Counted from the stretch's first letter, positions 1 through 9,030 are shown. The stretch is DNA of 64,000 bases from Paenibacillus sp. JQZ6Y-1 (GCF_040719145.1 NZ_JBFDUZ010000002.1:248001-312000), one strand, 5' to 3'. Numbers and translations are program-made. The notes: a model not told the origin generated them from the sequence alone.

Positions 1-2
1 AT

Positions 3-2390
3 CCAACTCATACGCCGAATGAGAAAGCGGATCGAGCAGAGCGAATGGAAGGGTTACTACAGGAGTTGTCCAGACAGGGCATTCATATCCAGCGTCCGCC
101 AGCTTTTGCTACTTCTGAACAAGCGGAAATGGAAGAGCCAGCTGTACCTATGGAATACAACGAGCCGCATCTTCCATATGATGGCGCCGAGCTGGAACTG
201 TCGCCAGAGCAACAGCGTCGTAGCAATCTGTATATCCCGCCAGTGCAGCAGCAACGCTCGCTGGATTGGGATGGAACAAGCAGTGACTGGACGAAGCCTT
301 CCACAGGATCAAACAGTCAAGGATATATCAGCGACGAACGGCAGGAATCATCTGCTTCGACGCGTTCCGATTCTGCGACAGAGCAGAACATAGAAGAAAC
401 AGGCTCTATTTTTGAAAATAGTCAGGCAGCACATTCTGAACATCCAACGTCCTCCCTTAACGACATATTATCTATAGAGGATCGCCAGCATATAGATGGA
501 GCATCTGCATCGCTTCCATCGTCTGCACCGAGCATGCCGATCATACTGTCCAAAACGGAAGGACGCACATATGCCATTCCGCCAGCAGCAGACGCACCGC
601 TGCCAGCGCGACCATTCTTGACGGAAGCAGACAGCGATCTCGCTGCAAATACAGACTGCCGTACGGATCGTGACCATGAGCTGAATCTGGAGTTGGAGCC
701 GCTACATCTGGAAGGCATGTCGACGTCTGAGTCGCAACGACAGCCGTTCTCGGCAACCGATGATGTGCATGAACGCAGTCGTTCGTTGTCAGCGATTCAG
801 AGCGCGGAATATATTTTCGCTTGCCGGGCGCATGATATGGTGGAGCGGGTGGAAGACGAAGCGGAATTTGTACCGTTTATGAGCTATTGGCCGACGTATG
901 AGAGCATGACATGGCGGCAGAAGAAATGGTACTTTTACTGGCGGAACGAGGTGCGGAATGAGCGTTATCCCGCGACCGATTTGTCGTATATTTTCTTGCT
1001 CTGCTACGAGATTATTAACGGGGCGGGCTGGCAGGAGCCGCTGGATGGTCATCATGTGCTGATGAATCTGTGGCGCCAGTATCGCCGTCGTTTTCATAAA
1101 ATGGATCGTTATCTGCCTCAATGGATTATCGACTTCTCGCAGGTACATGGTCTGAACGAGTCGCTGCTGGAGCTACTGCTGGAAACGCCGCGCCATGTAT
1201 CGCAGGAACTGGCGGATCTAGAGTGGGAGCGCATTTGGAGCGCGTCGCCGATTCAGCTGCCGTTTGCATTGCTGCCACAGTTGCTGGATTACGATCTGGA
1301 GCGCAGCCGCTTTTATGCCGAGCAGGGCGGCGAGGTGATGCGTCAATACATTCCGAAGGTACTGGCAGCGGTCGATGCTTTTCTGGACAAGCAGCAGGGT
1401 ACACGCTTGATCCAGCTGTTCCGTCCACCTGTGTATCGAGAAAATGAACGTTATCTGTTCCGCAGTGCTGTCTACGATGCTTCCCGCTACGGCCGAACCA
1501 GTCTGGTACGACGCTTGCCATTGAGCGATCATAAGCCGTTGCGTGAGTTCCTAACGGGCATCGTCAAAATGACCGAAAATGAACTGCGTCGTCAGTTGAA
1601 TGTGAATGGACGCTTGCGTATCAACCCGCCAGTCGAGCCGGAAATTGCACGTCTGATCGAGCGTTATGTACGCCGTGCCTTTACACCGGTTGAGGAATTG
1701 CCTGCACCGCGTCGAGTGGAAATCAACACCGAGCTGCTGGAGCAATTACAAGCGGATTCTGCCGTTGTACGCGATATGCTGACGCTGCGTCAGGACGAAC
1801 TGGATGTGATCATACAAGAAGCCAGCGAAGAAGCACAGCTTGAGCAATGGGCATCGGCGTTGGCACAAGCCGAGTCTCCTGTTACTGCTACGCTGGATTC
1901 AGAACCTGATCGTGATTGTCACGATGACGATCTGGCAGGCTGGATATCCACTGGCTCCGAGCATGATGATCCCGACTGGATGCTTATGCAGGAGCGAGAG
2001 CCGTCGACAATTGATGTATCGTTAATGGAAGAAATGAAGCGCTCTGCTGACGAAATCCCTGTCATGTCTTCGCCCACTTCCACTCTGGAATCGCCTACTG
2101 CTGCCATTTCAAATATGGCAACGCTGGGTGATATGAGTGAACTGGATGAGGAATGGCAGGATTGTCTGAACGCATTACAGCCGCAGCATATCCAATTGCT
2201 GGCGGCGATGCTGAGTGGCGCGGACGAACACGCACAGCAGGTCGTTGCCGGACGTTATGGTACAATGGCAGCGCTGCTGGCGGACGAGATCAACGATCTA
2301 GCGATGGATCATATTGGCGATCTGCTGCTGGATAGCGGCGAAATGATGGAAGAATATCGATCCATACTGGATGCAATCATCATGAGGTGA
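3..2390 (+). CDS. TerB-N/TerB-C domain protein (5' partial)
   Basis: The reading frame is open to the window edge. The first in-frame ATG (position 45) has no ribosome binding site, so the true start is probably upstream. The visible part has three regions. The first ~240 residues are Ser/Glu/Pro-rich and look disordered. A Trp/Tyr/Arg-rich domain at about residues 245-460 (counted from position 45) resembles TerB-N, with the segment FMSYWPTYESMTWRQKKWY. The last ~60 residues look like TerB-C, including GDLLLDSGEM. TerB-N/TerB-C proteins are linked in the literature to tellurite-type stress modules and, by gene context, to helicases and ATPases. The next gene starts 7 bases downstream, and its ribosome binding site (GAGGTGA) overlaps this stop codon, so the two are probably translated from one mRNA. 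The molecular role is not known; scaffold or sensor is inference. Confidence 0.8.
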   Translation, partial: PTHTPNEKADRAERMEGLLQELSRQGIHIQRPPAFATSEQAEMEEPAVPMEYNEPHLPYDGAELELSPEQQRRSNLYIPPVQQQRSLDWDGTSSDWTKPSTGSNSQGYISDERQESSASTRSDSATEQNIEETGSIFENSQAAHSEHPTSSLNDILSIEDRQHIDGASASLPSSAPSMPIILSKTEGRTYAIPPAADAPLPARPFLTEADSDLAANTDCRTDRDHELNLELEPLHLEGMSTSESQRQPFSATDDVHERSRSLSAIQSAEYIFACRAHDMVERVEDEAEFVPFMSYWPTYESMTWRQKKWYFYWRNEVRNERYPATDLSYIFLLCYEIINGAGWQEPLDGHHVLMNLWRQYRRRFHKMDRYLPQWIIDFSQVHGLNESLLELLLETPRHVSQELADLEWERIWSASPIQLPFALLPQLLDYDLERSRFYAEQGGEVMRQYIPKVLAAVDAFLDKQQGTRLIQLFRPPVYRENERYLFRSAVYDASRYGRTSLVRRLPLSDHKPLREFLTGIVKMTENELRRQLNVNGRLRINPPVEPEIARLIERYVRRAFTPVEELPAPRRVEINTELLEQLQADSAVVRDMLTLRQDELDVIIQEASEEAQLEQWASALAQAESPVTATLDSEPDRDCHDDDLAGWISTGSEHDDPDWMLMQEREPSTIDVSLMEEMKRSADEIPVMSSPTSTLESPTAAISNMATLGDMSELDEEWQDCLNALQPQHIQLLAAMLSGADEHAQQVVAGRYGTMAALLADEINDLAMDHIGDLLLDSGEMMEEYRSILDAIIMR

Positions 2391-2397
2391 ACTGTAA

Positions 2398-3807
2398 ATG
2401 AATGAAGTGAAAATACCAAAACGTATCACAACTGCACTGGTCAATTCGTTTGCTGCCGGAGTCGTTCCGCGCATCGGATTAGAGCATGTAGCGGTTGGTC
2501 GTAAATACGAGATTGAATCCATATTGCGCGAGCTAGACAATGTTGCTGACGGCGGGGCGGCTTTCAAGCTAATCACCGGTCGTTACGGTAGCGGGAAAAG
2601 CTTTTTGCTGCAAATGATCCGCAACTACGCGATGGATCGCGGCTTTGTTGTTGCGGATGGCGATCTGTCACCAGAACGCCGTCTTACCGGTGCAAAGGGG
2701 CAAGGTCTGGCAACATACCGCGAGCTGATGATCAACTTGTCCACCCGTACGCGTCCCGACGGCGGCGCACTGGAATCCATGCTGCAAAAGTGGATTTCCA
2801 ATCTACAATTGCAGGTGATGGAGGAGCAGGGCGTGAGTGCAGACGATCCATCCATCGGCATTGAGGTGCAGCGCCGGATTCATGCGGTGACTGCCGAGAT
2901 GGAGGGCTGGGTGCACGGCTTTGATTTTGCCAAAGTATTGTCTGCGTATTGGCAAGGCATCCGTCTGAATGAAGATACGCTCAAGCAATCCGCTCTGCGC
3001 TGGCTGCGCGGCGAATACCAGACGCGTACCGAAGCGCGGCGCGAGCTGAATGTGAGTGTCATTATCGACGATGATGGCTGGTACGATTATATGAAGCTGT
3101 GGGCAGAATTTGCCGCTCGCATCGGATACAAAGGATTGCTGCTATTCGTCGACGAAGGCGTCAATCTGTACAAAATCTCCAACAGCGTTTCTCGCCAAAG
3201 CAACTATGAAAAGCTGCTGACTATCTTCAACGATACGATGCAGGGCAAGGCAGGTCATCTCGGCGTCTTTGTCGGTGGTACGCCGCAGTTCGTCGAGGAC
3301 CCGCGTCGTGGATTGTACAGCTATGAAGCGCTGCGTTCTCGACTAGCAGAAAGTCGATTTGGCAGCAGTGGTACGAAGAATTTTGCTGGTCCAGTCATTC
3401 GATTGGAAATGCTGTCTCACGAGGAGATTCTGCTTATGCTGCAAAAGTTGCGCGATATTCACTGCCAGCATTATAAATACGATAGCGCGCTGGAGCAGGC
3501 GCAGCTTGTCTCCTTTATGCAAACAGCGGTGTCGCGGCTGGGAGCAGACGAATTGCTAACCCCGCGCGAAGTGGTACGCGATTTTGTCGATCTGCTGAAC
3601 ACACTGCATTTCAACGAGGAATTGACGTTTGATCATCTGCTGGGCGAACTAGCATCGGCGCCAGCGTCTTCACCAAGCAGTTATAGCGCTGATGAGGATA
3701 TTCCGGCAAAAGCTGTCGGTGCGTCCTCAACTTCGACACGCTCGTCAGGTGCTACGCCGAAGCAGCCGGATGATGTCGATGATTTTTTAGCGGAGTTTGA
3801 CCTGTGA
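2398..3807 (+). CDS. BrxD-like P-loop ATPase (DUF2791 family)
   Basis: A 469-residue ATPase. The N-terminal region (ITTALVNSFAAGVVPRIGLE, then VGRKYEIE) and the Walker A motif GRYGSGKS at residues 61-68 match the DUF2791 (BrxC/BrxD) layout. LLLFVDE at 247-253 is Walker B, FVGGTP near 291-296 resembles a sensor strand, and RSRLAESRF near 313-321 could supply an arginine finger. Family members serve as ATPases in BREX type 2 (BrxD), usually beside an Lhr-like helicase (BrxHI). Here the helicase follows directly with a GTGA overlap. The last ~50 residues are Ser/Thr/Ala-rich and end in an acidic DDVDDFLAEFDL tail that could be a docking peptide. No PglZ, PglX or PglW is visible, so this is not a recognisable full BREX locus. 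DNA processing is inferred from family and context. Confidence 0.85.
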   Translation: MNEVKIPKRITTALVNSFAAGVVPRIGLEHVAVGRKYEIESILRELDNVADGGAAFKLITGRYGSGKSFLLQMIRNYAMDRGFVVADGDLSPERRLTGAKGQGLATYRELMINLSTRTRPDGGALESMLQKWISNLQLQVMEEQGVSADDPSIGIEVQRRIHAVTAEMEGWVHGFDFAKVLSAYWQGIRLNEDTLKQSALRWLRGEYQTRTEARRELNVSVIIDDDGWYDYMKLWAEFAARIGYKGLLLFVDEGVNLYKISNSVSRQSNYEKLLTIFNDTMQGKAGHLGVFVGGTPQFVEDPRRGLYSYEALRSRLAESRFGSSGTKNFAGPVIRLEMLSHEEILLMLQKLRDIHCQHYKYDSALEQAQLVSFMQTAVSRLGADELLTPREVVRDFVDLLNTLHFNEELTFDHLLGELASAPASSPSSYSADEDIPAKAVGASSTSTRSSGATPKQPDDVDDFLAEFDL

Positions 3808-6044
3808 GCGGGCATCCGTTTTACCGGTTAGCGCCGTTTATTCAGGAGTATATTTACCGCAGTGGTTGGAAAGAATTGCGTGAGGCGCAGGTGGAGGCGT
3901 GTAGGGTATTGCTTGATACGCCACATCATCTGCTAATTGCCTCCGGTACAGCTTCTGGGAAAACGGAAGCCGCATTTTTCCCAGCGTTAACGGCATTATA
4001 TGAACAACCGTCCAAATCGGTCGGCATTCTGTACATTGGACCGCTCAAGGCATTGATCAATGACCAGTACGAGCGGCTCAAAGGCGTATTGCGCGACGCT
4101 GACATTCCGGTCTGGCATTGGCACGGCGATGTACCGCAATCGCACAAGACGAAACTGGTACAGAATCCGTCCGGCATTTTACAGATTACACCAGAATCGC
4201 TGGAAGGGCTGCTGATGAACAAGCCGAATTCGATTCTAGCGCTGTTCGGTGATCTGCGCTATATTGTAGTTGATGAAGTACATGCCTTTATGGGTGTAGA
4301 TCGCGGGGTGCAGGTGCTGTCGCAGCTGTCACGTATTCAGCGCATGGCAGGCTGTCGTCCGCAGCGGATCGGTCTGTCCGCCACATTGAGCGATTACGAG
4401 AGTGCTTGTGAGTGGCTGTCGTCGGACACGGGACAGCCGGTGGAGATTGTATCGCCGCAAGGCTCGCGCAAGCTGCGTATCAGCGTGGAGCATTTTTCAT
4501 TTCCCGATGCGCGCAATGAAGAACAGGCGCAGCAGCTGGAATATGCACAGCAGGCGTATCATAACTTCATCTACGACCAGACGCATCATAAGAAGGCATT
4601 AATCTTCACGAATAGCCGCTCGGATGCTGAATATTTGACATTGGAAATGCGTAAAGTTGCTGCTCACCGTCAGGAACCGGATATTTTTCATGTGCATCAT
4701 GGCAGTATCTCGGCAATGCTGCGCGAGGAAGCGGAAGCGGCACTGCGGGAAGGCTACGGACCCGCCGTGGCGGCAGCGACATTAACATTGGAGCTAGGGA
4801 TCGATCTGGGCGAGTTGGAGCGCGTCATTCAGCTGGGAGCGCCATATTCCTGCTCTAGCTTTGTGCAGCGGCTTGGACGCTCTGGGCGACGCGAAGGTGC
4901 CGTTTCGGAAATGATCTTTGTCTGTCCAGAGGAAGAGGATGAGCAGGCGCAATTGCCAGCAAGAATGCCGTGGATGATGCTACGGGCGATTGCTGTCATT
5001 GAGCTATATGTGCGCGACCGCTGGGTCGAGCCGTTCAGCGCTCGTAAGCTGCCGATTGGCATTCTGTATCATCAGACGATGAGTACGCTCAAGAGTATGG
5101 GCGAAGCCGAGCCTGCTGAATTGGCGCGTGCAGTGATGACCTTGCCGCCGTTCCGCCATTTTACCGTGGAGCATTATCAGCAATTTTTACGATATCTGCT
5201 ACAGCTGGACCATATCCAGCAGACGGAGGAAGGTACGCTGATCATCGGCATGGCAGGTGAGAAGATCGTGAACAATTTTCGCTTCTATGCGGTATTTAAG
5301 GATGACGAGGAGCATGCTGTATACAACGGTTCGGAAGAGATCGGGTCGATTACAACTGTTCCGCCGCCGGGCTATTGCTTCTCACTGGCTGGGAAGCTGT
5401 GGAAAGTAGAAGAGATCGACAGTCGCCACAAAGCCGTCTACGTCAAATCGTCCAAAGGTAAAGTCGATACACTCTGGCTCGGTGCAGGCGGTGATGTCGA
5501 TACAAAAGTCATGCAAAAGATTCGTGAGATTCTTGCTTCGACAGACCTGTACTCGTATCTGGCACCGAATGCTGCGTCTCGATTGGAACGTGCGCGTCGG
5601 CTGGCACGCGAAACTGGGCTGCTGGACGAGATCGTGATTCCGGCAGGTGGCGATTCATGCTTCGTGCTGCCGTGGCTTGGCAGCAAGCCGTTCCGTACAT
5701 TAGAGCGCATGCTCAAGCATAATCTTGCTGAACGGCTTGGACTGCGCGCAGTCACGCCGATGGAGCCGTATTATTTTGTCGTGTCCGGTCAAGCAGATGC
5801 TGCGGAGCTACTGTCTGAGATGATCGCTGAATGCAAGCATATCGATTATCCTGAGCAATTACTCAGTGAGGAAGAAGCGCCGTATTTGGGCAAATACGAT
5901 GAATTTATTCAGCCCGGACTGGTACGTCAGGCATTTGCTGCGGATGGATTGGATCTGGAAGGCTTGCGAGCCGGTCTGTTAAATATCCAGAAAATACAAA
6001 TTAATTTGAATCCGTCATCCGATAAAGAAGCTAGAGAGTTTTGA
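3804..6044 (+). CDS. Lhr/BrxHI-like superfamily 2 DEAD/DEVH-box helicase
   Basis: A 746-residue SF2 helicase starting at a GTG that overlaps the ATPase stop (GTGA). Motifs in order: GTASGKTE (motif I, residues 48-55), IGPLKALINDQ (Ia, 78-88), ITPE (Ib region, 128-131), VVDEVHAF (II, 155-162), GLSATLS (III, 190-196), then TLELGIDLGELE (V) and QRLGRSGRREG (VI, near 353). The ~390 residues after motif VI, rich in Trp/Tyr/Phe patches such as PPPGYCFSLAGKLWKVEE, resemble the C-terminal part of Lhr-type helicases. It probably unwinds DNA or RNA-DNA hybrids using ATP. Coupling to the ATPase and TerB genes and the terminator just after the stop make this the last gene of the unit. BrxHI in BREX type 2 is the closest named parallel. 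Confidence 0.88.
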   Translation: MSGHPFYRLAPFIQEYIYRSGWKELREAQVEACRVLLDTPHHLLIASGTASGKTEAAFFPALTALYEQPSKSVGILYIGPLKALINDQYERLKGVLRDADIPVWHWHGDVPQSHKTKLVQNPSGILQITPESLEGLLMNKPNSILALFGDLRYIVVDEVHAFMGVDRGVQVLSQLSRIQRMAGCRPQRIGLSATLSDYESACEWLSSDTGQPVEIVSPQGSRKLRISVEHFSFPDARNEEQAQQLEYAQQAYHNFIYDQTHHKKALIFTNSRSDAEYLTLEMRKVAAHRQEPDIFHVHHGSISAMLREEAEAALREGYGPAVAAATLTLELGIDLGELERVIQLGAPYSCSSFVQRLGRSGRREGAVSEMIFVCPEEEDEQAQLPARMPWMMLRAIAVIELYVRDRWVEPFSARKLPIGILYHQTMSTLKSMGEAEPAELARAVMTLPPFRHFTVEHYQQFLRYLLQLDHIQQTEEGTLIIGMAGEKIVNNFRFYAVFKDDEEHAVYNGSEEIGSITTVPPPGYCFSLAGKLWKVEEIDSRHKAVYVKSSKGKVDTLWLGAGGDVDTKVMQKIREILASTDLYSYLAPNAASRLERARRLARETGLLDEIVIPAGGDSCFVLPWLGSKPFRTLERMLKHNLAERLGLRAVTPMEPYYFVVSGQADAAELLSEMIAECKHIDYPEQLLSEEEAPYLGKYDEFIQPGLVRQAFAADGLDLEGLRAGLLNIQKIQINLNPSSDKEAREF

Positions 6045-6060
6045 TCTCTGGCTTCTTTTG
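6025..6060 (+). terminator. Intrinsic terminator after the helicase gene
   Basis: A 13-bp stem with one G-T pair (arms 6025-6037 and 6045-6057) overlaps the helicase stop codon and runs into a short T run. It closes the three-gene unit. Confidence 0.75.
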
Positions 6061-6130
6061 CTATTTGCGCTTGAGGTGTATTCCTTCTTATACGCAATAT
6101 CGCATATGAAAATTAGAACAATACACAAAG

Positions 6131-6159
6131 TTGACAAAGCACATTTTCTTAAATATAAT
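6131..6159 (+). promoter_or_regulatory. Consensus sigma-A promoter for the monooxygenase/GCH II-like operon
   Basis: TTGACA (6131-6136) and TATAAT (6154-6159) are separated by exactly 17 bp, a perfect match to the vegetative consensus. The first downstream gene starts at 6246. Confidence 0.85.
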
Positions 6160-6160
6160 C

Positions 6161-6179
6161 TACTTATTAAAAGTAAGTA
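6161..6179 (+). promoter_or_regulatory. Putative operator overlapping the transcription start
   Basis: The inverted repeat TACTTA-N7-TAAGTA lies directly after the -10 box, over the expected +1 region. A repressor bound here would block a strong promoter. No regulator gene is adjacent, so the binding protein is unknown. Confidence 0.45.
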
Positions 6180-6245
6180 ATAAACCAATAGAGCGACCAC
6201 TACTACAAATAAAGATACTGTAATCGAGGTGGGAAGGAGAAGCCG

Positions 6246-7346
6246 ATGAGTTGGAATGCAGAAGTAATTATTGCGGGGGCCGGTCCCGGCGGTGCACTGC
6301 TGGGGTATTTGCTCGCAGCCAGCGGAGTGTCTGTGATTTTGCTAGAGCGGCATAGTCACATGGATAAAGAATTTCGCGGAGAGCATCTGAATGCACAGGG
6401 AGAACAGATTTTGAAGGAGCATGGACTGTACCAGCATGTACAGGAGGCAGGATTGCTGCTAATGGAGCGGGTAGAATATTTTCAACAAGGACGCATCATC
6501 AAGACGATTCTGCCGGGTCCGGGTGAACAGCATACCGGTATTCATGTGCCGCAAAAAAACCTACTGCAAGTACTGATCGGCGAATCCTTGAAATTTCCGA
6601 ATTACAGACTGATGATGGATACAACGGTGACCGAATTACTGCACGATGAGCAGAGCGGAGCTGTCAACGGCGTCAAAGTACGCCATCAAGGGCAAGAACA
6701 GACCATACACAGTTCACTGGTCATCGGTGCGGATGGACGCTACTCCACTGTACGCAAGCTGGCTGGTATTGGCACGCGTATTCTCAAGCATGGCTTTGAT
6801 CTGCTGTGGGCGCGCATTCCGGCACCTATCGGCTGGCCTGCTACGGTGCGTATGGCATTAGCCAATGATTCGCAGCTGGCGTTATTCAGCCAGCAGGGTG
6901 GGTACATTCAGGTAGGCTGGAATATTGAGCAGGACAGCTACCGCAAGCTGCGTAAGCAGCCAGTTGAGCCATTTGTGCATGCGCTGGTTGAAGCCTTTCC
7001 CGAATTGAAAGAAACGGTGGATCAGCATATCCGTAGCTGGGATGATTTCGTGCTACTTCAGGTACAGAGCTGTATATGTGATACATGGGTGCAGCCGGGA
7101 GTAGTTATTATGGGCGATGCAGCGCATACGTTCAGTCCAACAGGCGCGATTGGTGTAAACAGCGCGATGCAGGATGCGCATGTATTAGCGCCGCTCTTGC
7201 TAGATGCGCTGCGTTCCGGTGATACTGGTCTAGAAACATTACAACAGTTTGAACAGCTGCGCCGTCAGGAAACAACTGCCGAGCTGGATAGCCAATTTGC
7301 TAAGGAAGCGGGCTTTAGCGGCAATTTTGCGATCTATCAGTCGTAA
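6246..7346 (+). CDS. FAD-dependent monooxygenase (PHBH-type fold)
   Basis: A 366-residue flavoprotein. The N-terminal Rossmann motif GAGPGG (residues 11-16) binds the ADP part of FAD, an acidic-end strand ILLERH follows, and MGDAAHTFSPTGAIG (from residue 289) is the second FAD-binding GD motif typical of class A aromatic hydroxylases. There is no N-terminal signal, so it is cytosolic. The GGAAGGAG site upstream of the ATG at 6246 is well placed. At 366 residues it is short for the family (often ~390-550), so the C-terminal part may be reduced. The next gene, 111 bp downstream on the same strand with no clear terminator between, encodes a GTP-cyclohydrolase-II-like enzyme. The substrate cannot be read from the sequence; flavin, pterin or aromatic compounds are possible. 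Confidence 0.85.
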   Translation: MSWNAEVIIAGAGPGGALLGYLLAASGVSVILLERHSHMDKEFRGEHLNAQGEQILKEHGLYQHVQEAGLLLMERVEYFQQGRIIKTILPGPGEQHTGIHVPQKNLLQVLIGESLKFPNYRLMMDTTVTELLHDEQSGAVNGVKVRHQGQEQTIHSSLVIGADGRYSTVRKLAGIGTRILKHGFDLLWARIPAPIGWPATVRMALANDSQLALFSQQGGYIQVGWNIEQDSYRKLRKQPVEPFVHALVEAFPELKETVDQHIRSWDDFVLLQVQSCICDTWVQPGVVIMGDAAHTFSPTGAIGVNSAMQDAHVLAPLLLDALRSGDTGLETLQQFEQLRRQETTAELDSQFAKEAGFSGNFAIYQS

Positions 7347-7457
7347 GCTACAGAGGAAATCAGATGAGGCGGAAACAATACAGCCGGTTCATCATCCAAT
7401 TTTGAATATAACACGTATCTATCGTTGACAGAGATACACAACCGGAGGTAATTGATA

Positions 7458-8231
7458 ATGATTAATCCCAAAATAGCAGATGCTCTCAAAGATCATATAC
7501 AAATCGTACCCAGTGGCGAAAAATCCATCTATCTGGTCGGCCCAATCCGTCTGCCTGTAAATCTGGATGGCGAAACGGTCGTTTTCCAATGGTATTGCTG
7601 GTTGCGCTGTGACAATATCGCAGGTGCAGAATGCGGCAACACAAATATTGACCATGCAGCGATTATTGAGATGTTGTCTTCGTCCAATCTGGCGGAAGCA
7701 CAGCAATCGAGCGTACTCGTATACGGCGACTTCAAAGGCTCCGCCGATGCGCTGATTCGTATGCACAGCATTTGTCATACTGGCGATATTTTTGGCAGCA
7801 AGCGCTGCGATTGCGGCTATCAGCTGAAGCAATCGATGAAAATGATCGTTGCTCACGGCACAGGGGCGTTATTCTATCTGGCGAATCATGAAGGACGCGG
7901 CATCGGTCTGTTCAGCAAAGCGATGGCATACGTACTGCAAGAGCAAGGTCTAGATACAGTAGAAGCGAATCTGGAGCTGGGCTTTGAAGATGATATGCGC
8001 AATTACGACGATGCGATCGCTGTACTGGGTCAGCTGCGTCAACAGCCCGTAACCCTGATCACGAACAACCCGCGCAAGCTGGATGCTTTACAGCGCTCTG
8101 GTGCAGAAGTGAGTGGTCGTGTACCGCTATGGGGAGACATCTCCGAATTTAACGAAAAATATCTGAATACAAAGGTGAATCGCTCCGGTCATTTCGGCAG
8201 TGGTCCACTGACTAACGCAGTGGTAGATTAA
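7458..8231 (+). CDS. GTP cyclohydrolase II-like protein (variant motifs)
   Basis: A 257-residue protein. The ATG at 7458 is preferred because GGAGGT (7444-7449) is 8 bases upstream; an in-frame TTG at 7452 is too close. The zinc motif SICHTGDIFGSKRCDCG (Cys106, Cys117, Cys119) and HEGRGIGL (residues 144-151) are GTP cyclohydrolase II hallmarks, and DTVEANLELG follows as in RibA. Two canonical positions differ: the usual SEC before the zinc site is SIC, and the usual QEGRGIGL is HEGRGIGL. There is no DHBP synthase domain and no other riboflavin gene nearby. The enzyme may open GTP in riboflavin synthesis, but a specialised role, as in uracil-catabolism or deazaflavin/toxoflavin-type pathways, is equally possible. 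Confidence 0.82.
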   Translation: MINPKIADALKDHIQIVPSGEKSIYLVGPIRLPVNLDGETVVFQWYCWLRCDNIAGAECGNTNIDHAAIIEMLSSSNLAEAQQSSVLVYGDFKGSADALIRMHSICHTGDIFGSKRCDCGYQLKQSMKMIVAHGTGALFYLANHEGRGIGLFSKAMAYVLQEQGLDTVEANLELGFEDDMRNYDDAIAVLGQLRQQPVTLITNNPRKLDALQRSGAEVSGRVPLWGDISEFNEKYLNTKVNRSGHFGSGPLTNAVVD

Positions 8232-8274
8232 GCCAAGTTTCGATGGATGCGTGATCGTACAAAGTAAATGATAC

Positions 8275-8310
8275 AAGGCAGTCGGGAGTGAATATCCGAA
8301 CTGCCTTTTT
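8275..8310 (+). terminator. Intrinsic terminator
   Basis: The arms AAGGCAGT (8275-8282) and ACTGCCTT pair around a partly paired core and are followed by five T. It ends the monooxygenase/GCH II-like unit. Confidence 0.75.
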
Positions 8311-8619
8311 GCATTATGCTCCAGTTTGTATTAAAATTGCCAAAAGTTAAAATTTGAATGATCCACAACCGAAAACAGGGTATTATACAACTTCTTGTAA
8401 AGGAACAGCGAAGATCCAATCGCCGACAGCACCATATGGTATAGAATTATGTAACTTTATAATGTAAAGTACGTGTAAATCTGATATGGTAGAAATAGGA
8501 ATCGTTTGGTAAAATTCGTAGACAGAGAAAGCTGTGCAGACTACAGTAGAGTAGAAAGAGAAAGAAGTAGATAGATAAACAGCTGTTCCTTTTACAGATC
8601 GCGGCAGGAGGTGAGTTTC
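8311..8619 (+). other. Intergenic leader of the first Spo0E-like gene
   Basis: No gene was found in this stretch. It is A/G-rich near its 3' end. A perfect inverted repeat ACTTTA-N5-TAAAGT lies at 8454-8470 and contains TATAAT at 8458-8463. The -35 region 17 bp upstream (TATGGT) is poor, so this would need an activator or is not a promoter. Confidence 0.4.
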
Positions 8620-8814
8620 TTGGACAGTCTTAAATTAATGGAAGAGTGCATCGAACAAGAGCGCCGAGAACTTAATGAGATGGTGCAATTTTACGACCTA
8701 CAAGACCACCGCGTATTGGACCAGTCGAGACGAGTAGATTCCATACTTAATCAGTACAATCATTTGAAACAGACACTTTTGGGTACTCGCAGTTCAATCG
8801 TAGGGTCTTCGTAA
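8620..8814 (+). CDS. Spo0E-like aspartyl-phosphate phosphatase, copy 1
   Basis: A 64-residue protein. The start is TTG at 8620: the site AGGAGGTGA (8606-8614) overlaps the alternative GTG at 8611, which therefore cannot be the start. The protein begins MDSLKLMEECIEQERREL and carries DHRVLDQSRRVDSIL, the two-helix Spo0E signature in which Ser, Asp and hydrophobic residues contact the response regulator. Family members dephosphorylate Spo0A-P and so delay sporulation. A second gene of the same length, start codon and layout lies at 42939. The target regulator here is inferred, not shown. Confidence 0.85.
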   Translation: MDSLKLMEECIEQERRELNEMVQFYDLQDHRVLDQSRRVDSILNQYNHLKQTLLGTRSSIVGSS

Positions 8815-8906
8815 CCAAACGGGAAAGACGAGCGAAGTCGGTAGCAAGCCGACAGGGACACAACATAAGCTTTATGATGATAGCTACAACTGAATGGACT
8901 TTGTAT

Positions 8907-8934
8907 AGCCTCCGTGGATAACGGGGGCTTTTTT
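8907..8934 (+). terminator. Intrinsic terminator after Spo0E-like copy 1
   Basis: AGCCTCCGT pairs with ACGGGGGCT (one G-T) around a 5-base loop, followed by six or more T. A smaller hairpin (GTCGG/CCGAC, about 8835-8851) lies between the stop codon and this terminator. Confidence 0.8.
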
Positions 8935-9030
8935 ATATGTTTATATACTTGGATTGTAGGATGTCAGAGGCTTGCACGAATCGTAGATGCTATATCTGTA
9001 TCTGCCATCAGACATACCATCGCTGCAAGC

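Noticed and set aside
1-6044. Complete BREX type 2 locus
   Set aside because: Only the brxD- and brxHI-like genes are present; pglW, pglX and pglZ are not in the window.
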